From NCBI GenBank assembly GCA_015501055.1, contig JADNYV010000056.1:124001-188000 (forward strand): DNA of 64,000 bases, in the 5' to 3' direction. The translations under genes were made by a program, and so were the position numbers. Source of the stretch: Mucidula mucida (Eukaryota > Basidiomycota > Agaricomycetes > Agaricales > Physalacriaceae). Below the pieces are notes generated by a model. That model worked only from the letters and a program-made list of their open reading frames with translations. It was not told the DNA's origin and searched no databases. Shown here piece by piece: positions 10,059 to 20,487 of the stretch (position 1 is its first letter; the number at the start of each line of letters is the position of its first letter).

Positions 10059-10309
10059 ACGCAGTCCTGCCGGAGCAGTCATCAAGGGAAGGGTCGTTAG
10101 ATGCAGAATTTATTTACAGTACGGGTACTGAAACATCTAAAATATCATCGACGACTTCACCAACAAAACCTGCGAAAGAAAGATTTGAGCCAAATACGCC
10201 CGAGTGGATCGCACAACGGCTAAGAGAGGATGACATGTCGAGAGCAGTGGGAATTCTGAGAGCATGGATGCCGGAGCGGAGAGAGAGAGAAGCGACGGAG
10301 GAGAAGTGA
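10037..10309 (+). CDS. -1 frame extension between gag and pol
   Basis: From the GGGTTTT heptamer the -1 frame encodes about 90 residues (PSSREGSLDAEF-like to RAWMPERREREATEEK) and ends in TGA at 10307-10309. That stop overlaps an ATG of the pol frame (TGATG). It may be a linker between Gag and protease. A purine repeat (AGAGAGAGA) just upstream of the stop could have gained or lost one base, so the break between this frame and pol may be a mutation rather than a designed overlap. Confidence 0.5.
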   Translation, partial: FCEAPAVDAVLPEQSSREGSLDAEFIYSTGTETSKISSTTSPTKPAKERFEPNTPEWIAQRLREDDMSRAVGILRAWMPERREREATEEK

Positions 10310-12213
10310 TGGCGATCAGAGCGTTGACAAAGGAAGCCGCGGTGGAAGTTGTGACGGAGTTGAAAAAGTCGAGGAAGTACATCCGGGGAACAAAGGGGCA
10401 GGACATGAAACTCCGAGTAACCATAGAGAGCGTACACACAGGCTCTGAATGGGAAACGAGTGCCCTTCTTGACAGTGGAGCAACGGGTTCTTGTGTCAAT
10501 AAAGAATTTGTCGAGAAGAACGGACTCCCGATCAAGGAGTTACCGATCAAGCTCCCTGTCTACAATGCGGATGGAACCCTAAACGAGGGAGGAGCAATCG
10601 AAGGCTTTGTGGAGGTCCGGATGAAGATCGGTGATCACGCAGAAAAGATTGAGTTGGCCGTCACCAATCTTGGTAAAACAAGCATCTTTTTGGGGCTAGA
10701 TTGGTTACGATATCACAACCCCACGATCAACTGGACGGAATCCACATTGTCTTTTGATCGATGCCCAGACCGCTGCGGCTATCTACCTGAGTACGACTCG
10801 CCAGAAGACGAAGGAGAAGATGTAGAAGAGAAGTTGGAAGAGGGAGAGCGCTTGTTCTGGATGGACTGGGACAACTATTGCAAAAGCGGTGAAAAGCTGA
10901 GATCACAACAGCCTTCATCTGCTGCTGCACCTTACATCGAGGAATTTTCCGATGTATTCAGCAAGGCGGACTTTGATAAGTTACCGGAGCGAAGACCCTG
11001 GGATCACGCGATAGAACTCACGCCTGGTTCCAAACCGGTTGACTGCAAGGTCTATCCTCTTAGTCCATCCGAGCAGAAGGCATTAGACGAGTTCTTGGAG
11101 GAAAACATACGCACGGGACGCATACGGCCATCAATCTCACCCATGGCGTCACCATTCTTCTTTGTCAAGAAGAAGGACGGAAGCCTTCGGCCAGTGCAGG
11201 ATTATCGGAAGTTGAACGACATGACAATCAAGAACCGATACCCCTTGCCGTTGATTCAGGAGCTTATCGACAAGTTGAAGGGAGCAAAGGTTTTCACAAA
11301 GATGGATGTCCGATGGGGTTACAATAACATCCGGATCAAAGACGGTGATGAGTGGAAAGCGGCGTTTAGAACAAACCGAGGGCTGTTTGAGCCATTAGTA
11401 ATGTTTTTCGGACTCACAAACTCGCCGGCAACGTTTCAATCGTTCATGAATCACATCTTGAAGGAGTTGATTGACGGCGGACATGTTATAGTTTACCTGG
11501 ATGATATACTTATCTTTACGAACACTCTCGAGGAGCATAGACAGATTGTACGAAAGGTATTGGAGATATTACGAGTAAATAAGCTGTATTTAAAACCCGA
11601 GAAATGTAGTTTTGAGGCACAGACTGTAGATTACTTAGGAGTCATTGTTGGAGGAGGAGAAGTGAAGATGGATCCGGCAAAAGTGGCCGTAGTGAAGGAA
11701 TGGAAGGAGCCGACGAAGAAGAAGGAAGTGCAGTCATTCCTGGGCTTCTGCAACTTCTACCGACGTTTCATTCGGGGATTTGCGGGAGTAGCAAAGCCGT
11801 TGACATCGCTAACCGGGAAGGGCGAGTGGGTTTGGGGCATGGAGCAGCACGGGGCGTTTGAGGAGTTGAAACGGAGAATGACGGAAGAACCTGTTCTGAT
11901 TGTACCACGCGACGACGGCAAGTTTCGAGTTGAGGCGGACTCCTCGAACTATGCGAACGGGGGGGTTCTTTCCCAGTTTGTTGACGGAAAATGGAGACCA
12001 GTAGCTTTCCGATCTCGCGCGCTGAACGAAGTGGAGCGTAATTATGAGATCTACGACAAAGAGATGATGGCTATTATGGACTCGATCGACGACTGGCGGC
12101 AATATCTCCTAGGCGCTAAGGAGACAGTGGAGGTTTTTACCGATCATCAAAACCTTCAGTACTTCAGGAAACCGCAGAAGCCGAACCGGAATGGGAGGTC
12201 GAGAAAGTGGTGA
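10309..12213 (+). pseudogene. Ty3/gypsy Pol (protease-RT-RNase H), integrase deleted
   Basis: The aspartic protease active site is LLDSGATGS. RT follows with SPFFFVKKKDGSLRPVQDYR, TKMDVRWGYNNIRI, FGLTNSPATFQ and the catalytic VYLDDILIF. RNase H starts at FRVEADSSNYA and has YEIYDKEMMAI and FTDHQNLQYFRKPQK. The normal continuation (rest of RNase H, HHCC zinc finger, DDE integrase) is missing: at 12175-12190 the sequence runs into the chromodomain in another frame and stops at 12213. The open frame extends upstream to an ATG at 10264. The ATG at 10309 overlaps the TGA of the preceding ORF and is an alternative start. RT and protease look intact. Confidence 0.88.
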
Positions 12214-12518
12214 ATTCCCGGAAGTACCGCGGGGGTTTTCAATACAAGGTTCACTGGAAGGGTTATGGCACATACGAGCAGACATGGGAACCGGCATGCA
12301 ATCTCAAAAATGCCGACGAAGCCATCAGTGATTTCCACCAACAATATCCGAACAAGCCAAAGCCACCCGCGCTTGCTCGCATTGAAGTCCCCATGTCGCA
12401 ATTTCCATCACATCTTTTCCGACCCATGCCACCGCCCGATACCAAACCCCTCGACGTCACGCTACCCTCTGCAGCCCTCATGGAGCGACTCTGGCGCAGA
12501 ATGGAACTTGCGCCTTAA
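12180..12518 (+). pseudogene. chromodomain and C-terminus of Ty3/gypsy Pol, detached by deletion
   Basis: In frame 3 the sequence reads AEPEWEVEKVVNSRKY, then FQYKVHWKGYGTYEQTWEP and NLKNADEAISDFHQQYP, an HP1-like chromodomain with its aromatic residues (Y, W, W). Chromodomains on chromovirus integrases steer insertion to marked chromatin. Here the domain is separated from the pol frame by the internal deletion and cannot be made as part of an integrase. The stop at 12516-12518 overlaps the start of the polypurine tract. Confidence 0.85.
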
Positions 12519-12526
12519 GGAGGGGG
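12517..12526 (+). other. polypurine tract
   Basis: AAGGAGGGGG lies three bases before the 3' LTR, the position required for plus-strand priming. Confidence 0.75.
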
Positions 12527-12529
12527 TGA

Positions 12530-13050
12530 TGTTATGAATCGCCATATTTTCACATCTTATCATATCTTATCGGGAGCCTTGTCTTATCAACCAACGGACC
12601 GTTTCATCATCTGTTTCGTCACCGATCATACCCCTTTTCATTACCGAAGCCGTACTCATGTCGGACACACGCCCAACACATGGATGACATCATACATGCC
12701 GATACCTCATGGACTCCCTATTGTATACACACCGCCGACACTCGTAGTACACATGGTCGTTTCAGTATTATTACTTACATGCAGTCACCACTCGTATTTA
12801 ATGGTTTCACGGACTAGTAGCATACAACACTGGGTCAAGGGCGTGGAGCATCCCTAGTGGAAACGCGTATGGACAAGGAGCTTCAAACACAGACTTAATA
12901 GTATATAAGCAGTAGTGTAGTATCATTGTACTTTAGTTCCGATCTCGTTTATACACCTGGCCTAGCCTAGTCTTACGAACGCAAACGTTTTCTCTTTCAG
13001 TTCTTGCTGTGGTACCTGGTTGAGTCTCGTGGCTTAGTCAGTCGCTAACA
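12530..13050 (+). repeat. Ty3/gypsy 3' LTR
   Basis: 521 bp, TGTTATG...GCTAACA. I found no difference from the 5' LTR on reading both copies. Confidence 0.95.
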
Positions 13051-13380
13051 CTGCCAGTCGATGAATGGGATTCTTCCTTCACCCACTTTTGCATCTTTGC
13101 CAACTCGCCGGTGGCACTTGATCTGTATTCTAAGACCGTTCATTGGCGTTTGAAAGGCATCGGTTGGAAGGAGCCCGTTTTCCTTGTCAGCCAAGAGATA
13201 CCGGCCGTCGCGGCTCGCTTTGTACAAGACGTTCGGCGCGCGCACTTCACGCCGCCAAACTATCAAGGTGTTGGAGTCAAGACGGAAGTGAGTGGCTCTG
13301 TCCTCCTTGAGATCCTTGTTAATGACCGAAACTTTGTAAGGTTCCTGGCGCGCGTCGTATGTGGCAACCCAGCCACATAG
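13051..13380 (+). pseudogene. DUF6535 pseudogene, 3' part beyond the Ty3 insertion
   Basis: After the right CTGCC copy the interrupted frame resumes exactly: the codon begun at 8007-8008 is completed by base 13056. It stays open (VDEWDSSFTHFCIFANSP, then FVQDVRRAHFTPP) to TAG at 13378-13380, unless a GTGAGT at about 13288 starts an intron. This fixes the insertion point inside the coding region and shows that this stretch was open when the element landed. Confidence 0.75.
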
Positions 13381-13469
13381 AGGAGTATCGGCGACAATGG
13401 ATACAAATAAACGCCCACAATCCTACGGACCCCCGACAACGTGAATACCTAGAGCACGCTCAGAGATGG

Positions 13470-13765
13470 TATCCACTCATAAGTGTTATGACTGATGACG
13501 GTGGATCCGGTACTCAATAACGACTGTAAACTGTTCAGGAATATCAATTTGCATTTGGATCCAATGCCCATCCTAACGTTTGGTGCAAGTACCTTCAAAT
13601 GGAGCGTCCAAATTGGCCTTTGTGTACAATCAGCCAGCAAGGTAAAAGATAAACTGTGTCTCCAACGATGTTCCATGAGCAATGAATAAATGGCCAACGT
13701 CCTTCCATTCCACACTCAAATCGACAGAGTTAGCGAGAGTGATCCGTCTCCAATTGGGCTGCGTG
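13470..13765 (-). pseudogene. unidentified coding remnant
   Basis: On the minus strand one frame reads QPNWRRITLANSVDLSVE, then EWKDVGHLFIAHGTSLETQF, and after an in-frame TGA continues to DGHWIQMQIDIPEQFTVVIE, with a second stop between. The alternating hydrophobic pattern looks like a beta-rich protein, but two stops and no clean intron solution suggest decay. I do not recognise the family. The rest of 13381-14703 shows nothing I can call. Confidence 0.3.
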
Positions 13766-14703
13766 CTCTTGATTAAAGAGATGGTAGGATGGGGGCAATT
13801 TTGTCAAGAATGAGAAGCACCTACTTATATAACATAATGCAATGAAGAGGATGCGTGTGAATTCCGTGGCAGAAGGCCAGGAGAATCAAAGGACGCAATT
13901 CGCCGGACACGAGAGACTGGACATCGGCTACGGTGAGCCTGTAGTCCTGGAAAGCCGACAGGATGGTGGTTGTGGTTGCTATCTTGCGCGGCCGTCTGCC
14001 TCTCTACATGCCCCACTATGAAACCTTCGAAGCAGTGAAAGTGAATGACGGTGTCCGAGGCGACACATCCCGTGGTCATCGTCTTATTCAATACTGTTAG
14101 GAGATGTCAGGTCCAAGAAGAATTTTATCGTCGTGTTAGTTAATTGTATATAGATCAGCTCTAGTGAGACGATCAGGACGACTCTCAGGAAAGAAGGCAA
14201 ATTTAACTGTGTCTCCCTTCATGGGTGGCTAGGCTGCACCTACAAACCCTCTCCTGCTCAAAGCGATGCGCCATCAGATGTAGCTGTGAAGCTTACGGTA
14301 CTGACAAATTCGCGTATCGGGACAATTGCCAGGGTATGCAGCGATGACCTTGCATCAACAAAGATGTGGAGGACGGGCGACACGGAGCAAGTTGTTCAGC
14401 GCGATGAACAGGAAAGGTACCACACTGTTCCGTCAATACGAGGAAGAGATGCGATCTGAATAGGGGACTCATTCGTATGAATATAACGTGTTCGTATCCC
14501 TGAAGAGGTCGCGACTAAGAGGGTCCCTCGGTCAATTTGATGACTCCAGGTATACGTTTCGGACCAATACGAGGCGTCGGCGGGCAGTTACGAGCTCGCC
14601 AGGGCGGTCAATGAACAAGTTGAAGAGACAGACGTCGCCAGCATCACGTGAGAGATTAGATTACACCAATTTCGGTCGATCCGCTATCTCTCCACCTACC
14701 ACC

Positions 14704-16763
14704 ATGGCTACTCAGACGACCATTATCCCACATAGCCAACAGCCTCTCGTATCGCGTACATATCCCTCTGAAGCCGATCTCGATGCCGCCATAGCAGCAG
14801 CTAGCAATGCGCAAAAGTTATGGACCAAAAAACCAGTCTCGGAGCGCATTGCGATCGGACGTAGATTCATGGTACATTTACAATCATTATCATCTGAATT
14901 TACTCAAATACTGCAAAGGATGAGTTCAGAGCCATGGCAGATGAGATTCCTATGGAACTGACACTGCAAATGGGCAGGTATGCGCGTCGATAGGTTTATG
15001 CACCACTCGACTCATCGCTCTATCAGGCCGGTATCACAATGCCCCGGCGAAGTTCGAGGCTTCCTTGACCGCGCGGAGTATATGCTATCGATCGCGGAAT
15101 CTTCTCTTGCAGATGTTCCGCTCACGAATACCGATAAGCCTGGATTCAGGCGATTCATCAAGCGGACTCCTCTTGGAGTTGTCCTTGTTATCGCTCCCTG
15201 GAAGTGAGTGACGAGTAACCCCGACGAGCGAGACTAACCCTCTCGTTAGCTTCCCATATCTTGTATCCATTAATTCAGTACTCCCCGCTATCATTGCCGG
15301 AAATGCAGTCATCTTCAAACCGTCGCCTCAGACTCCCCTGACAGCAGAGAGATTTGCTCGTGCTCTGACGAATGCTGGCGTACCAAAGGATATCATCCAG
15401 GTCGTACATATGTCCCCGGCACTATCCACACGAGCAATCCAACATCCTTCCGTCGATTTCGTTTCTTTCACTGGCAGCGTCCAGGGAGGCAGAGCAGTCG
15501 AAGAAGCTGCTACACTGGCCAAAGGTTTCAAGGGTGTGGGTCTGGAGGTAGCATTTTTACTCGATGGTCGTTCGTTCATACTTAAACTCTATCCCTAGCT
15601 TGGTGGCAAAGACCCGGCATACGTTAGGCCTGATGCTGACCTCGATTACACTGTTGGCGAATTGGTCGACGGTATGCATGTCTATTTCGAAGTCCTTCAT
15701 ATTCTTGAACACCCTTACAGGAGCCCTTTTCAACTCCGGTCAAAGCTGCTGCGCTGTCGAAGTAAGCTTGATCAAGGACTACATGGAGCGCGTTGTCGCT
15801 GATATTCGTACAGCGCATATATGTACACGAGTCGGTCTATGATGCATTTGTTGACGCTTTCGTCAAGATCGTCAAGGTACGTCTCGTTCCATATTCCTCG
15901 TTAGCCCTACTGAAGTAGATCCTCAGGCGTACAAACTTGGCGACCCGACAAAGCCCGAGACTAACCTTGGACCTGTCGTATCTTTAGCGAGTGCTGAACG
16001 TATACGCAAACAGGTTTCTGATGCTGGTATGACAATCACCACCGACGTGACTGTAATGTTCATTTTGGTTGTAGTCGCAGCTGGAGCGAAAGCGTTGATT
16101 CCGGAAAATCTTTTCCCTATCGCACAAGCGTACGTGTGAAGAGGATGGCGTCGACATGACTGACATCTCTTATAGTGGGACTACCTATGTTGCTCCTCAA
16201 GTGTTGGTCAACGTCAATCACAGTCAGTGACAGGGCCAATTTGTTTTCCTACACTGACCATAAATCATATAGCCATGGATGTCATGATGGTCTGCGCCCA
16301 TTACCTACCAGTTGGTGCGGTGTACTGAATATCGTTCAGGAGGAAAGCTTTGGCCCGATCGTTGGCATACAAAAGGTCGCTTCTGATGAAGAAGCGATAA
16401 AGCTCATGAACGACTCCCCTTATGGATTGACTGCCTCTGTCTGGACGAATGCTGCAGTGAATCCCGACTCTGAGGAAGCATTCCTGAAGTTTGTGGATGA
16501 GATTGAGGCAGGGACTGTCTTTTTGAACCGGTTCGTCGCTAGTGTCGCATTGGGTGATACCTTATTCATTTAACTAGGTGCGATTTCCTGGATCCCGCTC
16601 TGGCATGGACTGGTGTAAAGGATAGCGGGCGGGGCGTGAGCTTGAGCAAGTTTGGTGGGTCTTTTCGTTAGATCATATCCAGCGTGGTCCAAGCTCATTT
16701 TGGGACAGGTTATGATCAATTGACACGGGCCAAGTCAGTCCATATGAAAATTAAGACCTCTTA
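14704..16763 (+). CDS. aldehyde dehydrogenase (ALDH superfamily, semialdehyde-dehydrogenase-like)
   Basis: It should oxidise an aldehyde to the acid with NAD(P)+. The start at 14704 has a perfect context (CACCATGG). I resolve 14 exons: 14704-14871, 14919-14977, 15027-15203, 15250-15547, 15599-15671, 15721-15761, 15814-15876, 15927-16026, 16075-16129, 16176-16222, 16273-16289, 16340-16530, 16578-16654 and 16709-16763. Joined, they give a continuous frame. Key motifs: QMGRPVSQ, VIAPWNFPYL, FKPSPQTPLTAERF, FTGSVQGG (cofactor fold), the general-base Glu in GLELGGKDP, and the nucleophile in NSGQSCCAVE. It ends KFGYDQLTRAKSV...TS. Exon 11 is only 17 nt. The apparent frame break near 14920 is explained by the 47-nt intron 14872-14918. 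The substrate cannot be told. Confidence 0.9.
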
Positions 16764-16989
16764 GGCGTTTTTTTCGACTCCGAAGAACCTTTCTTGTCCA
16801 TTAGAGCAGCAATTCATAATACTTATGCGAGTTTTTGAGAGAAATCTTAGATGAAGTCTGCACGTGACACGACGCGTCTGCAGGGCCGCCCTCGTTGCGC
16901 TGAAGAGCCGGTGATCCGGATGTGTACATTCAACCACCACAACGAGGCAATGATCTTACACGCATCTTTTCTCTTTCCGCCCACCGAGA
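16764..16989. other. intergenic
   Basis: Short gap holding the presumed promoter of the GH16 gene. No gene seen. Confidence 0.5.
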
Positions 16990-18616
16990 ATGACGCCTCC
17001 TTGGATTCTTCTCTTTTACCTCTTCGGCGGCACGCTTTCTTACGACCTCGTTCATGACTACTCTGGGACATCCTTTTTCGACAAGTGGGACTTCTTCGGA
17101 AATTACGACAATCTCACCCTCGGTGCGCAATTATGAGCACAGCGCGCGCGATTTGTTCAGATCTCTGAAATCTATGTAGGCGATGTATGGTGGCTGAACC
17201 GGGAGGACGCGTTTGCGCAAGGTCTTGCGTATGTGAACAGCGCAGGGAACGCTATCATCAAGGTGGACAATATGCATAATGTGGCTTATAACCAGAAACG
17301 CAATTCTGTGGGTGTGTGTCCCTTTGTTAGGTTTCCCTTACTCATCCGGAGTACTAGGTGAGAATCACGACCCAAGAATCGTACTCTGTGGGCAGCTTAT
17401 GGATTATCGACGTCAAGCATGTTCCGTTTGGCTGCTCCGTTAGTGCTTCTTCCACCTCCCAATCACTTTCGGTGAACATCGAATAGGTGTGGCCTGCCTT
17501 CTGGACCGTGGGACCGACTTGGCCGGACGACGGTGAAATCGAGTGAGCGCCTCTTCCTCATGCCCACAAACGCCACTGATCTTCTATACTTAGCATTATC
17601 GAGGCCATTAACCTCATGCCGAACAACCAAATGGCGCTCCACACGACTTCGGGGTGTTTCCATCCGCCGGAGCCAGAGCAATATCAGACATCGACGACGC
17701 TTGAGACGGATTGCTCGGACGCGTCAGGGTGTACGGTGCTGGAGGTACAGGAGAATAGTTACCTTACGGGACTGGCGGCGGCTGGTGGCGCTGTTTGGGC
17801 TACGCAGTTCGATGTGGCGGGGTGCGTTTGCACATTTTTCATTACGATCGATAATGCTGATACTCGTTGGAAGAATATTGTGAGTTGCGTGTTTGTCGCG
17901 TTCGTGATAAGCTCATAATGCTTTCAATGTCAAGTATCTGGTTCTGGAGTGTAAGTCAAGATCCTCCTTGTCGAAAAGGTTTTAAGGCTCATTCGCTCCA
18001 GAGACCGAACATACCAGCATCCATTACGAACTCAAACTCCTCAGCGCCACTGGATGTTTCTCAATGGGGACCACCTACAGCAAGCTATCCAGCTCAATAC
18101 TGTAACATCACAGAATTCTTCACACCGCAGAAGCTAATTCTCGACATTACACTGTGCGGAAACTGGTAAGCTCTCTCTTATATTAATGACATTCTTCCAC
18201 CTATCACCCTCTTCATTAGGGCTGGCCTCCCAAACACCTACTTTCCTTCCTGCGGCGGTGCGGGCTCCACGGGTACATGTGTACGTCCCGAGACTCAGCA
18301 CTTAGCTTGTCCCCCCCTTCTAACGCATTTCTCCCAGTACGCCGACTCTGTGGTTGGGCCTGGATCCAACTTTAACGATGCATACTTTGAAGTGTCCTAC
18401 GTCAAGGCATACACGACTGGTGGACCCGTCCCAACGCCGAATGCCGCTGTTGAGATTCCGTCTCATACTATGCCAACAGGGATAGCATCGGGGCTGAGCC
18501 CTTCGACGCCGTCTGTGAGGCCTCTGTTCTACCCTGGTGGAGCCCAGCAAGCGACGATTTCGCCGTTACTGCTCTTGGCTGCTATTATCACTGGGGCGGG
18601 TCTTTATGTTTTGTGA
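16990..18616 (+). CDS. GH16 endo-beta-1,3(4)-glucanase-like, secreted, GPI-anchor type
   Basis: The N-terminus MTPPWILLFYLFGGTLS is a signal peptide. The family signature W-DFFGNYD...GDVWWLNRE is followed by RITTQESYSVGSLWIIDV and VWPAFWTVGPTWP. The catalytic loop GEIDIIEAIN (E-x-D-x-x-E) is formed across the intron 17543-17593. GCTVLE, FWS and ITEFFTPQKLILDITLCG complete a laminarinase-type GH16. The C-terminus is Ser/Pro-rich and ends in a hydrophobic tail (ISPLLLLAAIITGAGLYVL), as in GPI-anchored wall enzymes. Exons: 16990-17122, 17180-17307, 17358-17438, 17487-17542, 17594-17821, about 17935-17950, 18002-18165, 18220-18280 and 18338-18616. The sixth exon is only about 16 nt (IWFWS). Likely role: remodelling or degrading beta-glucan. 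Confidence 0.9.
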
Positions 18617-18830
18617 TGAGAAGAGATGTTATATACGATCTATAGAAGATAATTTATCTACTGCTACCTGACACGAATTATAATGGACAGATTGTCATGC
18701 ATTGAGATAGAGAGCTGACAGTGATGGAGAGCAATGAATCGCGTCAGGAACACATGACGTCAATGCGCAGTGAGCGCACAAGAACCGCTTTTTGGCTTGT
18801 TCTCGTACCACGACGACCTACTCTTTCACC

Positions 18831-19396
18831 ATGGTCAACTCTTCCGACGTCCTCATCATCCTTGTACGCTACTTGCTCCGTTTTGTCGGATCCATTACCC
18901 ATTCATTGTCTCACAGGTCGCCATCATCTTTCCTCCAGGCGCCGCCGCATTCTTGACAGGCTGCAGTTGCGACCTTCTCATCAACATATGTCTTACACTG
19001 TACGCCCAACCTTTCATGTCGGAATCCCCCGTTTGACTCTTTCTACAGCCTCGGCTACATCCCCGGCCACATTCACGCGTTCTGGTTGATCTACAAGAAG
19101 ATGCAGGCTGAAGAGCGCTATGGCTCGGGCGGGTTCCGCTGTGCGTCCTTTCCTTCTTCCTCCTCTTCCTCTGCCTTTCAGCTCATATTGGTGTATAGAT
19201 GTTGGTAATGGCCAATACCGCGCCTACCACCAAATCACGCCAGGCCAAGAGCAGCAGCCACACTACGGCGCAACTAACCAGGTCTGAATCTAATTCCCTC
19301 ATGTACTACTTCTATTGGGACTCTTTGAATAAGCATTGCTTGTGTTTCTTGGTTCTACAGAAAGCACGAATAGGAAAGACCATTATTTACAGCTGA
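18831..19396 (+). CDS. PMP3: Pmp3/UPF0057 plasma-membrane proteolipid
   Basis: A small two-helix membrane protein. Exons 18831-18863, 18917-18999, 19049-19140 and 19199 onward join to give MVNSSDVLII, VAIIFPPGAAAFLTGCSCD, LLINICLTLLGYIPGHIHAF and WLIYKKMQ. The core FPPGAAAF...G...D.LINI.LT.LGYIPGHIHA.W is the Pmp3 signature. Yeast Pmp3 sets plasma-membrane potential and salt tolerance (family knowledge). The cytosolic tail is longer than in yeast (YVGNGQYRAYHQ, GATN). Either a TGA at about 19287 ends the protein, or an intron from about 19282 joins a last exon ending at 19396. Both are possible. Confidence 0.9.
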
Positions 19397-19579
19397 TATA
19401 GTACAGAAGCTAGAATTGGCGGGTTCAATCTCTGAAAATTTTGTCTCGAGGAGCGAAATAGATATCATGATCTGAATCGGAGCGTGCAGGTTTCCTGTCC
19501 ATGGGTCGACTGTTTTCTGCATCGGAAGAAGACGCATCGAGTCCGTCACCTATGGTCGATAACTGATAGCTGGTCGGCA

Positions 19580-20277
19580 CACGCGACTGCGGGAATGGCG
19601 TCGGTTATTCAACTGTTAAACATCTTGCGCGAAAGGGGGCCACGGTCTATCTTGCTGCAAGAAACGAAGAAAAGGCTTTGAAAGCTTAAGATCAGCTCAA
19701 AGAAGAGAACATCAAGCCGGGAGAAGTTCACTGGTTGCCTCTTGACCTAGCCAGTCCGAAGGCAAAACAGGAAGCAGCGGAAGTCTTCATGAAGAAGGAG
19801 AATCGCTTGGATGTCTTCTCGCGTTATTGTGCGTCCCAAAACCAAAACCCCGCTCGTGTCTTGCTGACCGCAACCAACTTGTTAGCTAGATCGAAACTAT
19901 GCAGCGTGCTCTACATGAACATCCTCCAGGCGCGGCTCGATGCACGCTCTATCCCCATAACGTGCATGTCGCTGCATCCCGGCGGCGTTAATACCTTTGC
20001 GCATCAAACCCCATATCCGCGCATCGCCGCCATTTTGATGAAGCTGTTCCTCAAAGGACCGGATGTAGGCGCGTATACTTCGTGTTTCGCGGCGGCATCA
20101 CCTTTAATCAAGGAGGATCCCTCAACGTACAAAGGCCAGTACCTCTGTCCTGTAGGGGTGATATCGCCCAAGTCGCAGAATAGGCAGAGGTCAGATCTAG
20201 GCGAGGAGCTATGGAATACGACCATGGCGTTCTTCACCGACCTTGGGCTTTTAACAGACGACCTCACCATATCATAA
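19580..20277 (+). pseudogene. short-chain dehydrogenase/reductase (retinol-dehydrogenase-like) pseudogene
   Basis: The Rossmann start is GNGVGYSTVKHLARKGATVY then LAARNEEKALKA, followed by an in-frame TAA (about 19687), then KEENIKPGEVHWLPLDLASP. After ENRLDV the expected NNAG strand and the region leading to the catalytic Tyr-x3-Lys are missing. The frame jumps to SRYCASQNQ and then the normal C-terminal half (SKLCSVLYMNIL, CMSLHPGGVNTF, DPSTYKGQYLCPVG). With a stop and no catalytic core it should not be active. The start is unclear. The 3' half keeps a 180-codon open frame, so decay is probably recent. Confidence 0.75.
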
Positions 20278-20487
20278 ACGGACAGCCAAGTGTTGTACAT
20301 CCGTACTCATAATCTGATAATGTTGTATCGCTATTTCGTTTGATGTTTTCTTAGACGGGTTATCCTCACTCAGGACCTCTCATTCAGGATGAAGAACATG
20401 GCGAGTCAAAGACATGGGCCACAAGTTTAAGCCTGGTACAGTCCGCGATAGCATACAATACAATTGGACGTCTTTCTCATCTCACAT

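Larger units (their letters stand above)
8009..13050 (+). mobile_element. Ty3/gypsy chromovirus, complete LTR to LTR, internally deleted
   Basis: The 5042-bp element has 521-bp LTRs that I read as identical base for base, a 5-bp target duplication, PBS, gag, pol, a chromodomain remnant and a polypurine tract. Pol lacks the end of RNase H and all of integrase, so this copy should be non-autonomous. Identical LTRs imply a very recent insertion, so proteins of a full-length relative probably mobilised it. The chromodomain and self-priming PBS place it near the Tf1/sushi type of chromovirus (established family traits; placement inferred). Confidence 0.95.

Noticed and set aside
14488..14703. In-frame extension upstream of the ALDH start
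   Set aside because: The ATG at 14704 has an ideal context and matches the usual ALDH N-terminus; the upstream residues look random.
14900..14961. Frameshift in the ALDH gene
   Set aside because: Resolved by a 47-nt intron at 14872-14918 that restores the conserved DEFRAMADEIP segment.
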